Shown: one piece after another, positions 31,770-42,290 of the stretch
Layout: the number at the start of each line of letters is the position of its first letter
Position numbering within the stretch: the first letter of the stretch is position 1
Source: Bradyrhizobium sp. BRP22
GTDB taxonomy: Bacteria > Pseudomonadota > Alphaproteobacteria > Rhizobiales > Xanthobacteraceae
Reading direction: 5' to 3'
DNA: 64,000 nucleotides
NCBI RefSeq assembly: GCF_020194175.1
Contig: NZ_JADYVX010000015.1
Span: forward strand, 100,867-164,866
Notes under the pieces: generated by a model
Told to the model about the DNA's origin: nothing
What the model saw: only the letters and a program-made list of their open reading frames with translations
Databases searched by the model: none
Made by a program: the position numbers and the translations under genes

Positions 31770-32591
31770 CTATTTCATGGCCTCAGCCATCTGCTTTAGC
31801 CGCTCGGCGGTCTGATCGTCGGCGGGAAAGAAGGTCTCCAATGCGAGTTCCGACAGGGTGATATCAACAGGCGTGCCGAACACCATGGTGGTGGAGAAGA
31901 AGCTCAACACCCCGCCATCGTGGCGCAGCTTGAGCGGAATCGCGACATTGTCCGGCGGCAATGGTCCCGAGCGCGCCGGGATCGGATAGCTCTTCAGGTC
32001 CTGATAGAGCTTCAGCAATTCGGGATCGGCCGTCGCCTCGCATTGCCGGTGCAACCGCTCCAGCAGGTGCCCGGTCCATTCGGCGAGATTCACCGTGCGC
32101 GCCGCCAGCCCCTCGGGATGAAAGGCAAGCCGGAGGATGTTGAAGGGCTGGCCGAGCAGCCGCTGCGGAATGCCCTCAAGCAATGGCGCCACCATGCGGT
32201 TGGCGGTGACCAGATTCCAGTGGCGGTCATAGGCCAGCGCCGGATTCGGCTCATGCGCCTTCAACACCAGGTCGATCGCCTGCCGCGCCGATTTCAGCGC
32301 GGGATCGTCGAGCGAGCGCTGCGGGAAAGCCGGTGCGAAACCGGCAGCGACCAAGAGCACGTTGCGTTCACGCAAGGGCACCTCCAGCCGTTCGGCCAGC
32401 TTCAGCACCATCTCGCGCGATGGCGCCGCGCGGCCGGTTTCCACGAAACTCAGATGGCGCGCTGAAATATCCGCTTCGACTGCCAGATCGAGCTGGCTCA
32501 GATGGCGGCGCTGCCGCCATTCGCGCAAGTGCTCGCCGACATGGATCGGCCTCGTTGGTTCGGCCCGCGCCGTGGATGCATGTGCGTTCAT
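31770..32591 (-). CDS. XRE-family regulator with MmyB-like sensor domain
   Basis: A 273-residue transcription factor. The N-terminal helix-turn-helix (about 19-75) contains WRQRRHLSQLDLAVEADISARHLSFVETGRAAPS. The rest (about 100-270) is the MmyB ligand-binding PAS-like domain, with YDRHWNLVTANRM and NILRLAFHPEGL. Such regulators often control an adjacent divergently transcribed dehydrogenase, but none is present here. Confidence 0.88.
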   Translation of the reverse strand: MNAHASTARAEPTRPIHVGEHLREWRQRRHLSQLDLAVEADISARHLSFVETGRAAPSREMVLKLAERLEVPLRERNVLLVAAGFAPAFPQRSLDDPALKSARQAIDLVLKAHEPNPALAYDRHWNLVTANRMVAPLLEGIPQRLLGQPFNILRLAFHPEGLAARTVNLAEWTGHLLERLHRQCEATADPELLKLYQDLKSYPIPARSGPLPPDNVAIPLKLRHDGGVLSFFSTTMVFGTPVDITLSELALETFFPADDQTAERLKQMAEAMK

Positions 32592-33365
32592 GGATGGAAA
32601 ACTACCACGCGGCTTTCGCCCATTCCATTACGTCCGAGGTAATAGATTCTGACACGCAAATCTATGTAATCCCGGGATTTTCTTTCGGCCGCTTCTGCTG
32701 CGATACCAACATAAATACCAACACCTCGAAGTCAGCCGATTGGCCATCATAGATCGCACCCCTCACGCCGCTGGCGCGCAGGGCCCACGCCGGCCGAGAA
32801 GCGTTGCACGTCGGGAATGGGGATGTCCTCACGTCTACCAGACTGCGCGCTAGCGTCGGCGGCCTGATCGCGAGCTTGGGCTTGCGACGTTTACCCTTGC
32901 CTTGCATCGCGGCGCGCGGGCCGAGGGCACGGCCAAAACTTTCGCCAACGTCGATGCAGTCGTGACAGTGACTATCGCCGCCAGCTTTTGCGCGTACCTC
33001 GTATGATCACCGCCCCATGACCACCAGGATTCCGCCAGATAAAAATGGCACCTTCTCTTCACCCTTCAATTCGGTCCGCTTCTCGTCGCCGCAGAGACAA
33101 CGCTTGGCACATCATCTGCTAACGGTCGCTGCAGCTCCCTCGCCTTATGGGCTTCGAACCCGCTTCTTCCTTCGAAGCCGAACCGCAAATAGCAAAACGG
33201 ATTGTTAGTGAAGTCGTCGTCTCTGATGAGGTTTGAGGAACGTTGGTTTTGCAGGGACAGGCTTCACTGGCATGTCGCACGCCGAAATCAAAGACGAGGC
33301 AAGAAAACTGCGAACCTGATCGAATCGAGGGTGTCCGCGGTACTCCCCCCGTTGAAGTGGAGCCG
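32592..33365. other. Gene-poor stretch
   Basis: No convincing gene on either strand. Reading frames here are short, lack ribosome-binding sites and have no protein-like character. The boundary from dense core genes to sparse, eroded sequence falls in this interval. No tRNA, integrase or attachment-site repeat could be seen. Confidence 0.5.
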
Positions 33366-33884
33366 CTAAAGTAATCCGTCCTTCTCCGGATTGTGACGGC
33401 GGCGGTTGGGCGCTTTGTTCAGTGCGCCGGTAAGCCGCAAGCCTTCGAGGATGCCTTCCAGCCGCTGCATACGGATCGTCGCAGCAACCATTGAAATGGC
33501 GTCCTGCTGTTGGATCGTGAAGTGCACATCCGGAAATTGCTCAGAGATTACCTGGAAGAATGTCTGCGGTTTGGCAACATAATCTCGAAGCGCATGCGCC
33601 GCTTCCTCCGCGAAGTAGGTCGCATGATCGCCGTCGACGAGCCCGACGAAATTGAAGTCATAGCCGGTACGGTCCTTGATCGATTTCCGAATCAACTCGC
33701 TTTGCTGTTTTGCCTCAACGAAGAGCATGAAGACCGCGTCAGGCAGGTTGTCGCGCGGCACGTTCTTCAAATCTGAGATTCGGGCGTAAAGGTCCTTACC
33801 TGCCCGCTCGTTCCGCTCAAATCGCCCTTGGACCTCCTGGGTCTCATGCTTCCGCAGCAATTCCTTCCGATTTTTTCCGAACAT
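33366..33884 (-). CDS. Unrecognised soluble protein
   Basis: A 172-residue protein of balanced, soluble composition: a highly charged helical N-terminus (GKNRKELLRKHETQEVQ), a central mixed alpha-beta part (FVEAKQQSELIRKS...GYDFNFVGLVDGDH), and a basic C-terminus (RRRHNPEKDG). Composition and even codon use argue that it is a real gene. I recognise no family. The upstream 759 bases (33885-34643 side) hold no partner. Confidence 0.65.
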   Translation of the reverse strand: MFGKNRKELLRKHETQEVQGRFERNERAGKDLYARISDLKNVPRDNLPDAVFMLFVEAKQQSELIRKSIKDRTGYDFNFVGLVDGDHATYFAEEAAHALRDYVAKPQTFFQVISEQFPDVHFTIQQQDAISMVAATIRMQRLEGILEGLRLTGALNKAPNRRRHNPEKDGLL

Positions 33885-34350
33885 CGCAGCTCCTCCGAGC
33901 CCGCGATATAGTTCGGTTCTCGCAAAAGATCAAAACGCGTTCGGCGGTCCGCTGCCGCATTAAAGGGAGTGTGAGGGCTGAAGGAAACCAAGCGTTGTTA
34001 GCTTCGCATGAAAGGGCTTGTACGATAATGCACAAGCGCTAACTCGTAGCGTTAGTCCGCTCTCCACCGCGACCGTGGCGCGCGGATAGGAATCCGATCT
34101 GGATCACAAGATTGACTGCAAAGCGATCTGGTAGGAGGGTTCTAGGTGGCGCCCTGGTGACGGATCCAGTGCTGAACTACAAGCCTGTCATATACTCGCA
34201 TCACAAAGGCGCAACGAGATGAAAGACATTAAGCGCCGTGCCGCTTTGACAAGCCCCGCATGCTCCTTACAAATCGTGTAGCTCTACCCAATCGTGTAGC
34301 TAAGGACGTCGCCGAGCTGACCGCGGCAACCAGTATCCACGGAATGCATG

Positions 34351-34512
34351 ATGGCCAGGGTATTCGCGGGATCAGCGGCATCCGAGCGAGACAGTGCGCG
34401 ACAAAGCTCCGAAGAGCGCTCCTGGAAGTTCTCCGATTTCGAACTGGTCACCCGCAGCGGGCCCGTCAGCATCATCGATACTGCGGAGCGATCTTTCGAG
34501 TGTCGCTCTTGA
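34351..34512 (+). CDS. Possible small ORF in gene-poor gap
   Basis: A 53-codon frame whose central portion (SWKFSDFELVTRSGPVSIID) looks protein-like. There is no clear ribosome-binding site and no family. The remaining bases of 33885-34643 contain only a 12-bp direct repeat, AATCGTGTAGCT near 34269 and 34289. Confidence 0.2.
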   Translation: MARVFAGSAASERDSARQSSEERSWKFSDFELVTRSGPVSIIDTAERSFECRS

Positions 34513-34643
34513 CCTGCTGAAGCTCCTGATGCCGCCAAACACAAACGATACGGCTGCTGGGAGTCTCGGCTCCCGGGCTAACGCATTATGAGGCGGAGAG
34601 CGGTCAAGCGGCTTTCATTTGTCCATATAGCGAAATATTCGCT

Positions 34644-37600
34644 TCAATCGTCCATAAGATCAAGGAGCTCCTCTACCTTAGCGAGAGGCGGCAACCGACC
34701 GTTGCTTGTACAGACCACGCGATCGCCTTCGCGTTGCAGCGATCGCGCCTTGGATTTCCGAAGTCGTCCCGGCAAGAATGTCGCGGCTACGGCATCGGAT
34801 CCGACATCAAGTCTTATGATTCCTCTTCGCCTGCAGTCGATCCTGAGCCTTGCCGCGGCAAAGAAATCGCGGGCCGCCTGAGGCAATCGGCCGAAACGGC
34901 GGGAAGTCTCCTCCTCAAGGTCGTCCAGCTCATCTTCGCTTCGGCATCTGACGGTGCGGCCGTAGATTTCCAGGCGAACCGCCTCCGATTGCACGTAGCT
35001 TGCCGGCAACATGTCCCCGACCGGTAGATTCAGGTCAGGCACCCACAAGTCGGCTGTTCTGTCGTCGGCCTTCTCCGAGGCCAATTTCAGAAGGTGGCTG
35101 TAGAGCACGGGTCCGAACACCTGCACATGACCCGACTGTCGTTCAGAAAGCAGGTCCCCCGCTCCCCTGAGGTCGAGATCCCGCGCACTGATCGCAAAAC
35201 CCGCGCCAGGTCTGTTGAACTCTTCCAGAACGGCCAATCGCTTCTCAGATCGCTCCGAGTCCGAATCAGTCAGCAAGTGCGCAAACGCGCGTATCCCGCT
35301 GCGGCCTACCCTTCCTCTGAGCTGATGAAGCTGCGCAAGACCGAACTTTTCAGGCCAACAAACCACGATCGTGTTTGCACGCGGGATATCGAGACCGCTC
35401 TCCACGATGTTGGTCGCCAGCAGCACGTCCGCGGCGCCTTCGACGAAGCTCATCATTCGATCGTCGATTTCATCGGCGGGCAACTTGCCGTGGAGACAGA
35501 CGATGCGGAGATCCGGCGCCACTGACTGAACGCGCGTCAGCATCGGACCGAGATCCTGAATACGCGGACAGATCAAGAAGCTTTGCCCGTGGCGCCTTTG
35601 CTCGCGCAGCAATGCCGCAGCAATAGCGGCGTCCGAAAGCGGAGCGATCCTGGTGGCGACCGGGAGCCGGTGAACGGGCGGAGAGGCAATGACGCTGAGA
35701 TCCCTGAAACCGGCAAGACCCGCCGCGAGAGTCCGCGGAATTGGCGTAGCGCTCATCCAAAGAGCATGAACATTCTTGGCCAGCCCGGAAAGCCTCGCTT
35801 TCTCTGCCGCCCCAAAATGCTGTTCCTCGTCGATGACGACTAGGCCGAGCCCGGCGAATTTGACATCCTTCGAAGCGAGAGCCTGTGTTCCGACCACCAC
35901 CTTCAATTTTCCACTCTTCAGCCCCTCCTTCACTTCTCTCGTCTCCGCCCCTGAATTGGTCCGCGACAAACTCCCCACTTCGATGCCAAACGGAGCGAAG
36001 CGTTTGCGGAAGGTCGCGACATGCTGTCGTACCAGGACCGTCGTCGGTACCGCGATCGCCACCTGTTTCCCCGACAATACGACGGCGGCCGTGGCTCGCA
36101 ACGCCACCTCGGTCTTGCCGAACCCGACATCGCCGCAAATGACCCTGTCCATGGGGTGCCCCGACGCAAGGTCATCCAAAACGTCCCGAATCGCTTTCGC
36201 TTGATCGATCGTTGCGAAATACGGAAACCGCGCGACGAACCTCTCATAGATGGGACCTGGAGGTACAAGTTTCGCAGCTCGCCGGCGGCGTCGCTGGCTG
36301 ATATGTTTGGCGAGCTGCTTGCCCGCAAATTGGATTTCGCGCTCCGCCTCGGTACGCCGAGTCCACCATGTGCTTCCATCCGCCTTGTCGAGGCTGAGCT
36401 CGCCAGGTTCCGACGCGTATGGCCAGGTCATGGCGAGGTCGGCGGGCGGAACGAGAGCGGCATCGTCTCCCGCAAATACGAGCCTGATCATTTCGCGCGA
36501 CGACCCGCCCCCCGTCGGCACAGTCTGCAAGCCGTCGAGCAAGGCTAGGCCTCGCTGCAGATGCACGACCACAGTCCCCTGTTCCGGCACATCTGCGTGG
36601 TCGAAAGCCGCGCTCCAGCTTCTGGCCATGGGCTGCGGATGATGAGCCCTGCTGCCGAGCACGTCGGAAGCGGTTACGACGGCAAGGGATTTCCGGCCAG
36701 GTAGCATAAACCCTCTATCGAAGTCGGCCAGGAGCGCCGCGTCGCGGTGGCGTCCGGCCGTTGCTTTGCTCCAGTCGGAAAGCGCTCCGCCTTGACCCCG
36801 CTCATCCGCTCCATCACCCGCAGGTCGTCCTCCTGCGCTGCGACGAAAACCAGGCGCGAACCGGCGCGTCGCGTCTCGTCGATGAATGCACGCAGCGCCT
36901 TCCTGGGCGATACGACCTGCAAAAAGTCCGGCGTGGGAGCGAATGATGCCTTATGCGACAACACGGTCATACGCTTGGTGGCCTGCTTCCATTCTCGCCC
37001 CCCAAGGTATGCGCGCTCTCTGTCCGTGCGACCAGCCGCCTCCTCGATCGTGCTGAGCCAGCTATCAGCGTGCGCTGAAACCACCGCATCCGCTATCCAC
37101 TTGGACCGACCACAATAGTCGAACAGGCTCGCGCGTCTTCCGCGCGTCTTTGCGAAAGCCAGCCGCTCCGACATCGGATCTATGAGAAGCTCTTGCGTCT
37201 CAAAAACGACGTCATGCTCCATCGGGTCGAACGCCACGATCCGACGTATCACCGCGCCAGAATGCTCCACTCTGAACGGACCAAGTGCGCCGGCGGGAAA
37301 AATCTCGAATGTCTTGCCGTGAAACAGCGCGCCGCCGGGATAGTCCGCCTCCTCACCAAGGTCGTATCCAAGGGCTTCAAGCCGGCAACGGAGATCTCGT
37401 TCAGAAAACGCGGCGCCCACCTTCAACCGGACGATGATGCGGGGCCAACTCGCCGGCCGCGGCAGGCGTTCCATCACGGCCTCGGCCGTGGACACGAGCA
37501 GGATCGGTTTCTCGGGTTTGGCAAGGCGCCTCAAGACCGAGCTTCGTCGACCTGCGACTTCCGGCGACGGCTCCAGCTGATCGAACGGCAGCGTATTCAG

Positions 37601-37843
37601 TCTTGGAAGAACAAGCACATCGCACGAACGATCGAGGGCATGAATGACGGCACCCAGCCGCTCGGCCCTGTTCTCGTTTTCTGAGAGAAAGACAACACCG
37701 TTACGGCCGGACTTCCTCCACTGTGCGAGCAGATGGAGGGCCACCATGCCTATAGGCGAGGAAGAAGAGATCGCAGTTCGGGATGAAGACGTCTTTCGCT
37801 TCGTTGCCCTAGCGGCAGCGCGCGCTTTGCTGGAACGGCCCAC
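34644..37843 (-). pseudogene. Mfd-like helicase split by a frameshift
   Basis: Related to transcription-repair coupling factor and RecG. The N-terminal part (37843 to about 36780) has UvrB-like ROS-binding features (LPRLNTLPFDQLEPSPEVAGRR). The C-terminal part (about 36780 to 34644) holds a full SF2 motor: Walker A GDVGFGKTEVA, DEEQHFG, motif SATPIPRT, and motif VI QLHQLRGRVGRSG. A TRCF-type tail follows. The frames meet near 36775-36785 at a TTTCC run; the total span (3200 bases) is one base short of an open frame. It lacks a clear RNA-polymerase-interaction domain, so it is a shorter Mfd paralogue rather than the housekeeping mfd. The start codon (GTG 37843) is uncertain. Confidence 0.75.
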
Positions 37844-38679
37844 GTTGAACCCGTCGTTGATTTGCGACCAGCTGAGGCTGATGGCGACTGTTGCTTCGAC
37901 CAGGCCTGCTCTGATGTAGGAGCTACGCCTGGGGCTGCGTACATATGCGAATTTCGGCGCAGACGCACGTTTTCGATTCGATCATCCCGTGAAAATATCG
38001 CTTGAGAGGCGGCCCTCACTCGTCCGCCTCCGACCGACGGATCGCAGTCCCCAGCCTGGTACGTTTCGCTTCGCCTTTCTCATCATGCTACTGTGACTCT
38101 CGGATCGCACGTGGCTTCTTTAGCGACACAATGAGCCTTTGTAGATAGGATGCGAAGTGCGGGACCATTCACGCCGGCGCAAACGCAGCAGGAGATCGGG
38201 ATTGCACGAAATTATGATTGCGGCCAGCCATTCTCGCGCGTGATGCACCATGCAAACGCGACATTACACACCGTGAGGCCGACAACTTCTGCTCTCCCTG
38301 GCCGCCGGTCTCTCCGCCAGGCTCTGCTTTGCCATCAGCATTTCCTTCGATCGACCGCCGCCTTCCCCGGCTTCTTGCCGGACCTGCTCAGGCTTTCGCG
38401 TTCGCTGCCGCGTTCGTCTCAAGCGTTTCCATCGACGAGATTGGCGGCGGCGGCCATCTCCTTCGGCCTGAGAGCCTTTCCGGCGCTTCCGTTGATGATG
38501 TCGATCGGCGGGCGCCTTTTCCGCTCGGGACGAGATTGGCGCCGGGAGCAAGGTCGAGCATCGACCTGATGCGAGATTGTCATAAAGCAGAATGCGAGTC
38601 TGGTGCAAGCGGCGCGGCGCCCCTAAGCCTCAAAAAGCTCGGAATGTTCAAAGCGGCCTGCGACGAGAGACTAAGTCGC
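37844..38679. other. Gene-poor stretch between helicase and cobB
   Basis: No gene that I can support. A short minus-strand stretch near 38425-38520 reads RPPIDIINGSAGKALRPKEM before a stop and may be the end of a decayed gene. The rest shows no protein-like frame. Confidence 0.35.
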
Positions 38680-39990
38680 TCACCTCTCCTCCGCAATTAG
38701 ATGGAAGAAAGTGCCTGTCGCATGACGGCGCCGCGAACCGGTCTCCTCGACGATGGCGCCGGTGGCATCACGGACAACCGCGAGCGGCGGATCGGGCTGC
38801 GCGATGATCGTGGAGTAATGGAATTCGTGGCCGCGCAGGCGCGCGCCAGGCCGATGTCCCGGTATAGGCGCTGAGAGCTCGGCAAGACGATAGCCGAGAT
38901 GCATGCGGCGTTCCGCAAAGCTCGTCTCAAGACCAAGCAGACCGACCATCTCGTGGCGCGCGCCTTTGCTATCCGTCATAGCTGCGCCCAGCACCATATA
39001 GCCCCCACACTCGCCGTGCACGGCTCGCGTGTCCGCAAAAGCGCGCAGAGCGGAGCGAAACCGCGCATTGGCCGCGAGGCGGCCGGCATGCAGTTCGGGA
39101 TAGCCGCCGGGGAGCCAGCACACATCAGAGCTCTCGTCAGGACCTTCATCGGAAAGCGGCGAGAAGGTCGCGATCTCGGCCCCGGCGTCGCGCCAGCGGT
39201 CCAGTATGTGCGGATATACGAAGGAGAACGCCCCGTCGCGGGCAAGCGCAATGCGTTGACCGGGCGGATCGACGTTGAGCCCGTGCACAGACGGTTGTGG
39301 CGTCCCGTGAGAGGCCGCTTGCAGCACTGCGTCGAGATCGACATGGACGTTGACCAAACGCGCGGCCTCACCGATAAGGCAGCCGATATGCGCTTGCTCC
39401 TCGGCTTGCACCAACCCGAGATGCCGCCTCGGCATACTGATTTCGGCGTGGCGCGGCAAAGCGCCGAACACGGCAATGCCAGAATCGGCGAAGGCTTGGC
39501 GCAGAAGCTGCTCGTGGCGCGAGCTCCCGACGCGGTTTATCACGACACCGGCAACCCGCACACCCGCGCGGAAATCACGCAGGCCCGCAGCCACAGCTGC
39601 GGCGGTCTGGGCTTGTCCGGACGGATCGATCACGAGCAGCACGGGCCAGCCCATCATCTCGGCAATATCGGCGGTCGCGCCCGTTCCCGAGACACCCCGC
39701 ACGGCGACGCCATCAAAGAGGCCCATCGAACCTTCGGCCAAGACGAGATCAGCGTCCGCACCACGGCCGACGAGCTGTTTTATGGTCGGGCGATCCATGG
39801 CCCAACTGTCCAGGTTGACGGAGGCGCGCACTGTGGCGGCAACGTGAAACGCGGGGTCGATATAGTCGGGTCCATTTTTGAAGCACTGCACCTTCAAGCC
39901 GCGATCGCTAAAGGCGCGCGCGAGCGCGAGCGTCAGCGTAGTCTTGCCGACACCCGAGGCCGGCGCAGAGATGACGAGGCCCGCCGTCAT
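38680..39990 (-). CDS. cobB: Cobyrinate a,c-diamide synthase (CobB type)
   Basis: ATP-dependent amidotransferase of 436 residues that amidates the a and c side chains of (hydrogeno)byrinic acid. The N-terminal P-loop region reads ISAPASGVGKTTLTL, followed by FKNGPDYIDPAFH. The C-terminal class I glutaminase-like domain has the catalytic Cys in VHGECGGYMVLG and PGGYPELH. It overlaps cobM through TAATG, which shows translational coupling, and is the last gene of the run. Confidence 0.95.
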   Translation of the reverse strand: MTAGLVISAPASGVGKTTLTLALARAFSDRGLKVQCFKNGPDYIDPAFHVAATVRASVNLDSWAMDRPTIKQLVGRGADADLVLAEGSMGLFDGVAVRGVSGTGATADIAEMMGWPVLLVIDPSGQAQTAAAVAAGLRDFRAGVRVAGVVINRVGSSRHEQLLRQAFADSGIAVFGALPRHAEISMPRRHLGLVQAEEQAHIGCLIGEAARLVNVHVDLDAVLQAASHGTPQPSVHGLNVDPPGQRIALARDGAFSFVYPHILDRWRDAGAEIATFSPLSDEGPDESSDVCWLPGGYPELHAGRLAANARFRSALRAFADTRAVHGECGGYMVLGAAMTDSKGARHEMVGLLGLETSFAERRMHLGYRLAELSAPIPGHRPGARLRGHEFHYSTIIAQPDPPLAVVRDATGAIVEETGSRRRHATGTFFHLIAEER

Positions 39991-40772
39991 TACGACGCCT
40001 CCGGAAAGCGCGGCGTCGGCCCGATCGGCCGGTAACGGCGATCATAGTCAGCGGCATAGAGACGACTCTCGGCAAATTCCTCCGAGATCAATGTCTTGCC
40101 CACCAGGATGAGCGCGGTGCGCTCGAACTCGGCACCAACAGCGGCATCAATCGTAGCGAGCGTCGCACGGACAACGCGCTGATCCGGCCAGCTCGCGCGC
40201 CAGACGATTGCGACTGGGCAGTCTGCGCCGTAATGCGGGGTGAGTTCGGCGATGACCTTGTCAAGCAAATGGATCGACAGGTGAATGGCGAGAACCGCGC
40301 CGGTCGCGGCGAAGGCAGTAAGCTTCTCGCCTTCCGGCATTGCGCTGGCCCGACCCGGCGTGCGCGTAAGTATGACGGATTGCGCAAGTCCCGGCAACGT
40401 CAGCTCGACCTCCAGGGCTGCTGCGGCAGCGGAGAAGGCCGGCACGCCCGGCGTCACGGAATAGGGAATACTGAGAGCGCGCAGGCGGCGTAATTGCTCC
40501 CCCATCGCCGACCAGATCGAGACATCGCCGGATTGCAGCCGCGCCACGTCCTTGCCTTGCGCATGCGCAGCGACGAACTCGGAGATGATCTCGTCGAGCG
40601 AGAGCAGCGCCGTGTTCACGATCCGCGCGCCTTGCGGGCAATGCGCCAGGACGCGTTCAGGCACCAAAGACCCGGCGTAGAGACAGACCGGACAAGAGGC
40701 GATGAGATCGCGCCCGCGTAAGGTCAGAAGATCCGGTGAACCGGGTCCTGCACCGATAAAATGCACAGTCAT
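39990..40772 (-). CDS. cobM: Precorrin-4 C11-methyltransferase
   Basis: SAM-dependent corrin methyltransferase of 260 residues. The start VHFIGAGPGSPDLLTLRG and the block SGDVSIWSAMGEQLRRL are characteristic, with the PGVPAFSAAAA loop next. ATG 40772 overlaps the stop of the upstream cobE remnant (ATGA). Longer readings into cobE should be ignored. Confidence 0.95.
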   Translation of the reverse strand: MTVHFIGAGPGSPDLLTLRGRDLIASCPVCLYAGSLVPERVLAHCPQGARIVNTALLSLDEIISEFVAAHAQGKDVARLQSGDVSIWSAMGEQLRRLRALSIPYSVTPGVPAFSAAAAALEVELTLPGLAQSVILTRTPGRASAMPEGEKLTAFAATGAVLAIHLSIHLLDKVIAELTPHYGADCPVAIVWRASWPDQRVVRATLATIDAAVGAEFERTALILVGKTLISEEFAESRLYAADYDRRYRPIGPTPRFPEAS

Positions 40773-41111
40773 TCGCCGTCTCCTTCTGGGATCGCAGCCG
40801 TAGCCCTCAGGTCCTGAGAGACCACCCGCGGCAATATCGGCCTCGCACGGGGACGGGCCTCGGCGAGCACTGCACCCTGCGCGACCGATCCCGTATTGAA
40901 TCTCGTCATGATGAGTTCCAACTTGGTCGGCGTAGCGATGCCTGCCAGATGTGCTGAGACAGTCTCGCGCGTCCAACTTAAGGGCGCCCGTTTCCGCGTC
41001 GCTACTGAACACCGCCAGGGCCGTGATGCCGGAGGGGCCGCCACCCGCGACGAGCGGCTCGCGGAGCGCATCGATGGCCTCATGCTTCAAGCCCAGTCCA
41101 ACGACCTTCAT
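40769..41111 (-). pseudogene. cobE: cobE, single-base frameshift
   Basis: CobE is a small protein of the aerobic B12 pathway, related to the C-terminal domain of CbiG. The first part (KVVGLGLKHEAIDALREPL...ALAVFSSDAETGALKLDARD) is in one frame and the second (HLAGIATPTKLELIM...SVAQGAVLAEARPRAR) in another. They switch near 40950-40975. The span of 343 bases is one too many for an open frame. Both borders are ATGA overlaps with cobL and cobM, so gene boundaries are certain; only the internal base is in doubt. Confidence 0.8.
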
Positions 41112-42289
41112 CTGATTACATTCCATTGCACGATAGGCCGTGTCGCGTTCCAGCAACGGAACCGGCCGAGCGCCCTTGCATGCGACAATTCGACCCGCAT
41201 CAACTCGCCGCCATAATGCTGGTGCAGTTCGGCGAGAAGGACTTCCGTTTCGAGCGTTACGGCGTGCGCCACCAGTCGCGTGCCTGGCGCAATGCATGAC
41301 CAGACGCCATCGAACATCGTGCCATCAAGGCCTCCGCCAATAAACACGGCGTCCGGCATCTCGAGCGCAGCAAGAGCTTCGGGAGCCGTCCTCGCAACGA
41401 CGGCTATCCGATCCAACAGCCCGAAGCTCGCCGCATTGTGCCGGATGTTGCCCGCGCGGTCCTCTCGCCTCTCGACAGCGATCGCCATCCCACCACAGAG
41501 CGCCCATTCAATTGCGATCGAGCCGGAGCCCGCGCCGATATCCCACAGCCGTTCGCCGGGACGCGGCGCTAGTGCCGATAGCGCCAGTGCACGGACCGGT
41601 CGCTTGGTGATCTGGCCATCATGGGCGAAGAGATCGTCCGACACACCCGAGCTGCGGGGAATGCCCTGTGCTCCGCTGGCCTCCAACGCAATGGCGAGCA
41701 GTCCGTCGGCCAGATCACCTGCATAGCTGTCTGCGCGATGCTTCACGATCCTTTCGCGCGGGCCGCCCAGCGCGGTGAGTGTCCAGAACGAAGATGAGCC
41801 CCAGCCGTGTTCCGTCAGCCACGCAGCAAGGTCAGGAGCCGCCCTGCCGTCGCGCATCAGGCAAATGATCTGTGCGCCGCTCGCAAGATGCGGCACGAGG
41901 CGTTCGAACGGCGCGCAATGCAGTCCGAGACAAATGACGGACTCCAGACGCCAGCCGAGCCGCGCGGCGGTGAGCGAGAACGTCGAAGGCGCGGGATAGA
42001 CTATCCACTCGCCGGCCTTAAGCCTGTCGGCAAGAACGCCGCCGACGCCATACCAGAACGGATCACCCGAGGCGAGCACCGCAGTGCGGTGCCCGCGGCA
42101 GCTCAGCACAGCATCGACGTCGAACGGCACTGGCCAAGGCCTGCCCCGATCGAGTACTCGTGCAAGCGCAAGATGGCGCGCCCCGCCAAAGACCGTTTCA
42201 GCTTCGAAGAGCGCCTTTCGGCTTGCTTCGGAGAGAGCTTCAAGGCCATCTTCGCCGATACCGATGATGGTCAACCAGGGATCAGCCAT
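41108..42289 (-). CDS. cobL: Precorrin-6Y C5,15-methyltransferase (decarboxylating)
   Basis: Bifunctional enzyme of 393 residues. The N-terminal CbiE-like methyltransferase domain (WLTIIGIGEDGLEALSEASR, ASGDPFWYGVGG) handles C5. The C-terminal CbiT-like domain, with its SAM loop LWDIGAGSGSIAIEWAL, methylates C15 and decarboxylates. ATG 42289 physically overlaps the divergent start codon of cobK. The stop overlaps cobE (ATGA). Confidence 0.95.
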   Translation of the reverse strand: MADPWLTIIGIGEDGLEALSEASRKALFEAETVFGGARHLALARVLDRGRPWPVPFDVDAVLSCRGHRTAVLASGDPFWYGVGGVLADRLKAGEWIVYPAPSTFSLTAARLGWRLESVICLGLHCAPFERLVPHLASGAQIICLMRDGRAAPDLAAWLTEHGWGSSSFWTLTALGGPRERIVKHRADSYAGDLADGLLAIALEASGAQGIPRSSGVSDDLFAHDGQITKRPVRALALSALAPRPGERLWDIGAGSGSIAIEWALCGGMAIAVERREDRAGNIRHNAASFGLLDRIAVVARTAPEALAALEMPDAVFIGGGLDGTMFDGVWSCIAPGTRLVAHAVTLETEVLLAELHQHYGGELMRVELSHARALGRFRCWNATRPIVQWNVIR

Positions 42290-42290
42290 G

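Noticed and set aside
33120..33180. A TTCGAA-containing stretch resembling a tRNA T-loop
   Set aside because: No acceptor stem or anticodon arm can be paired around it.
34269..34300. Two copies of a 12-base direct repeat as a possible attachment site
   Set aside because: Too short and too close together, with no integrase or tRNA nearby.
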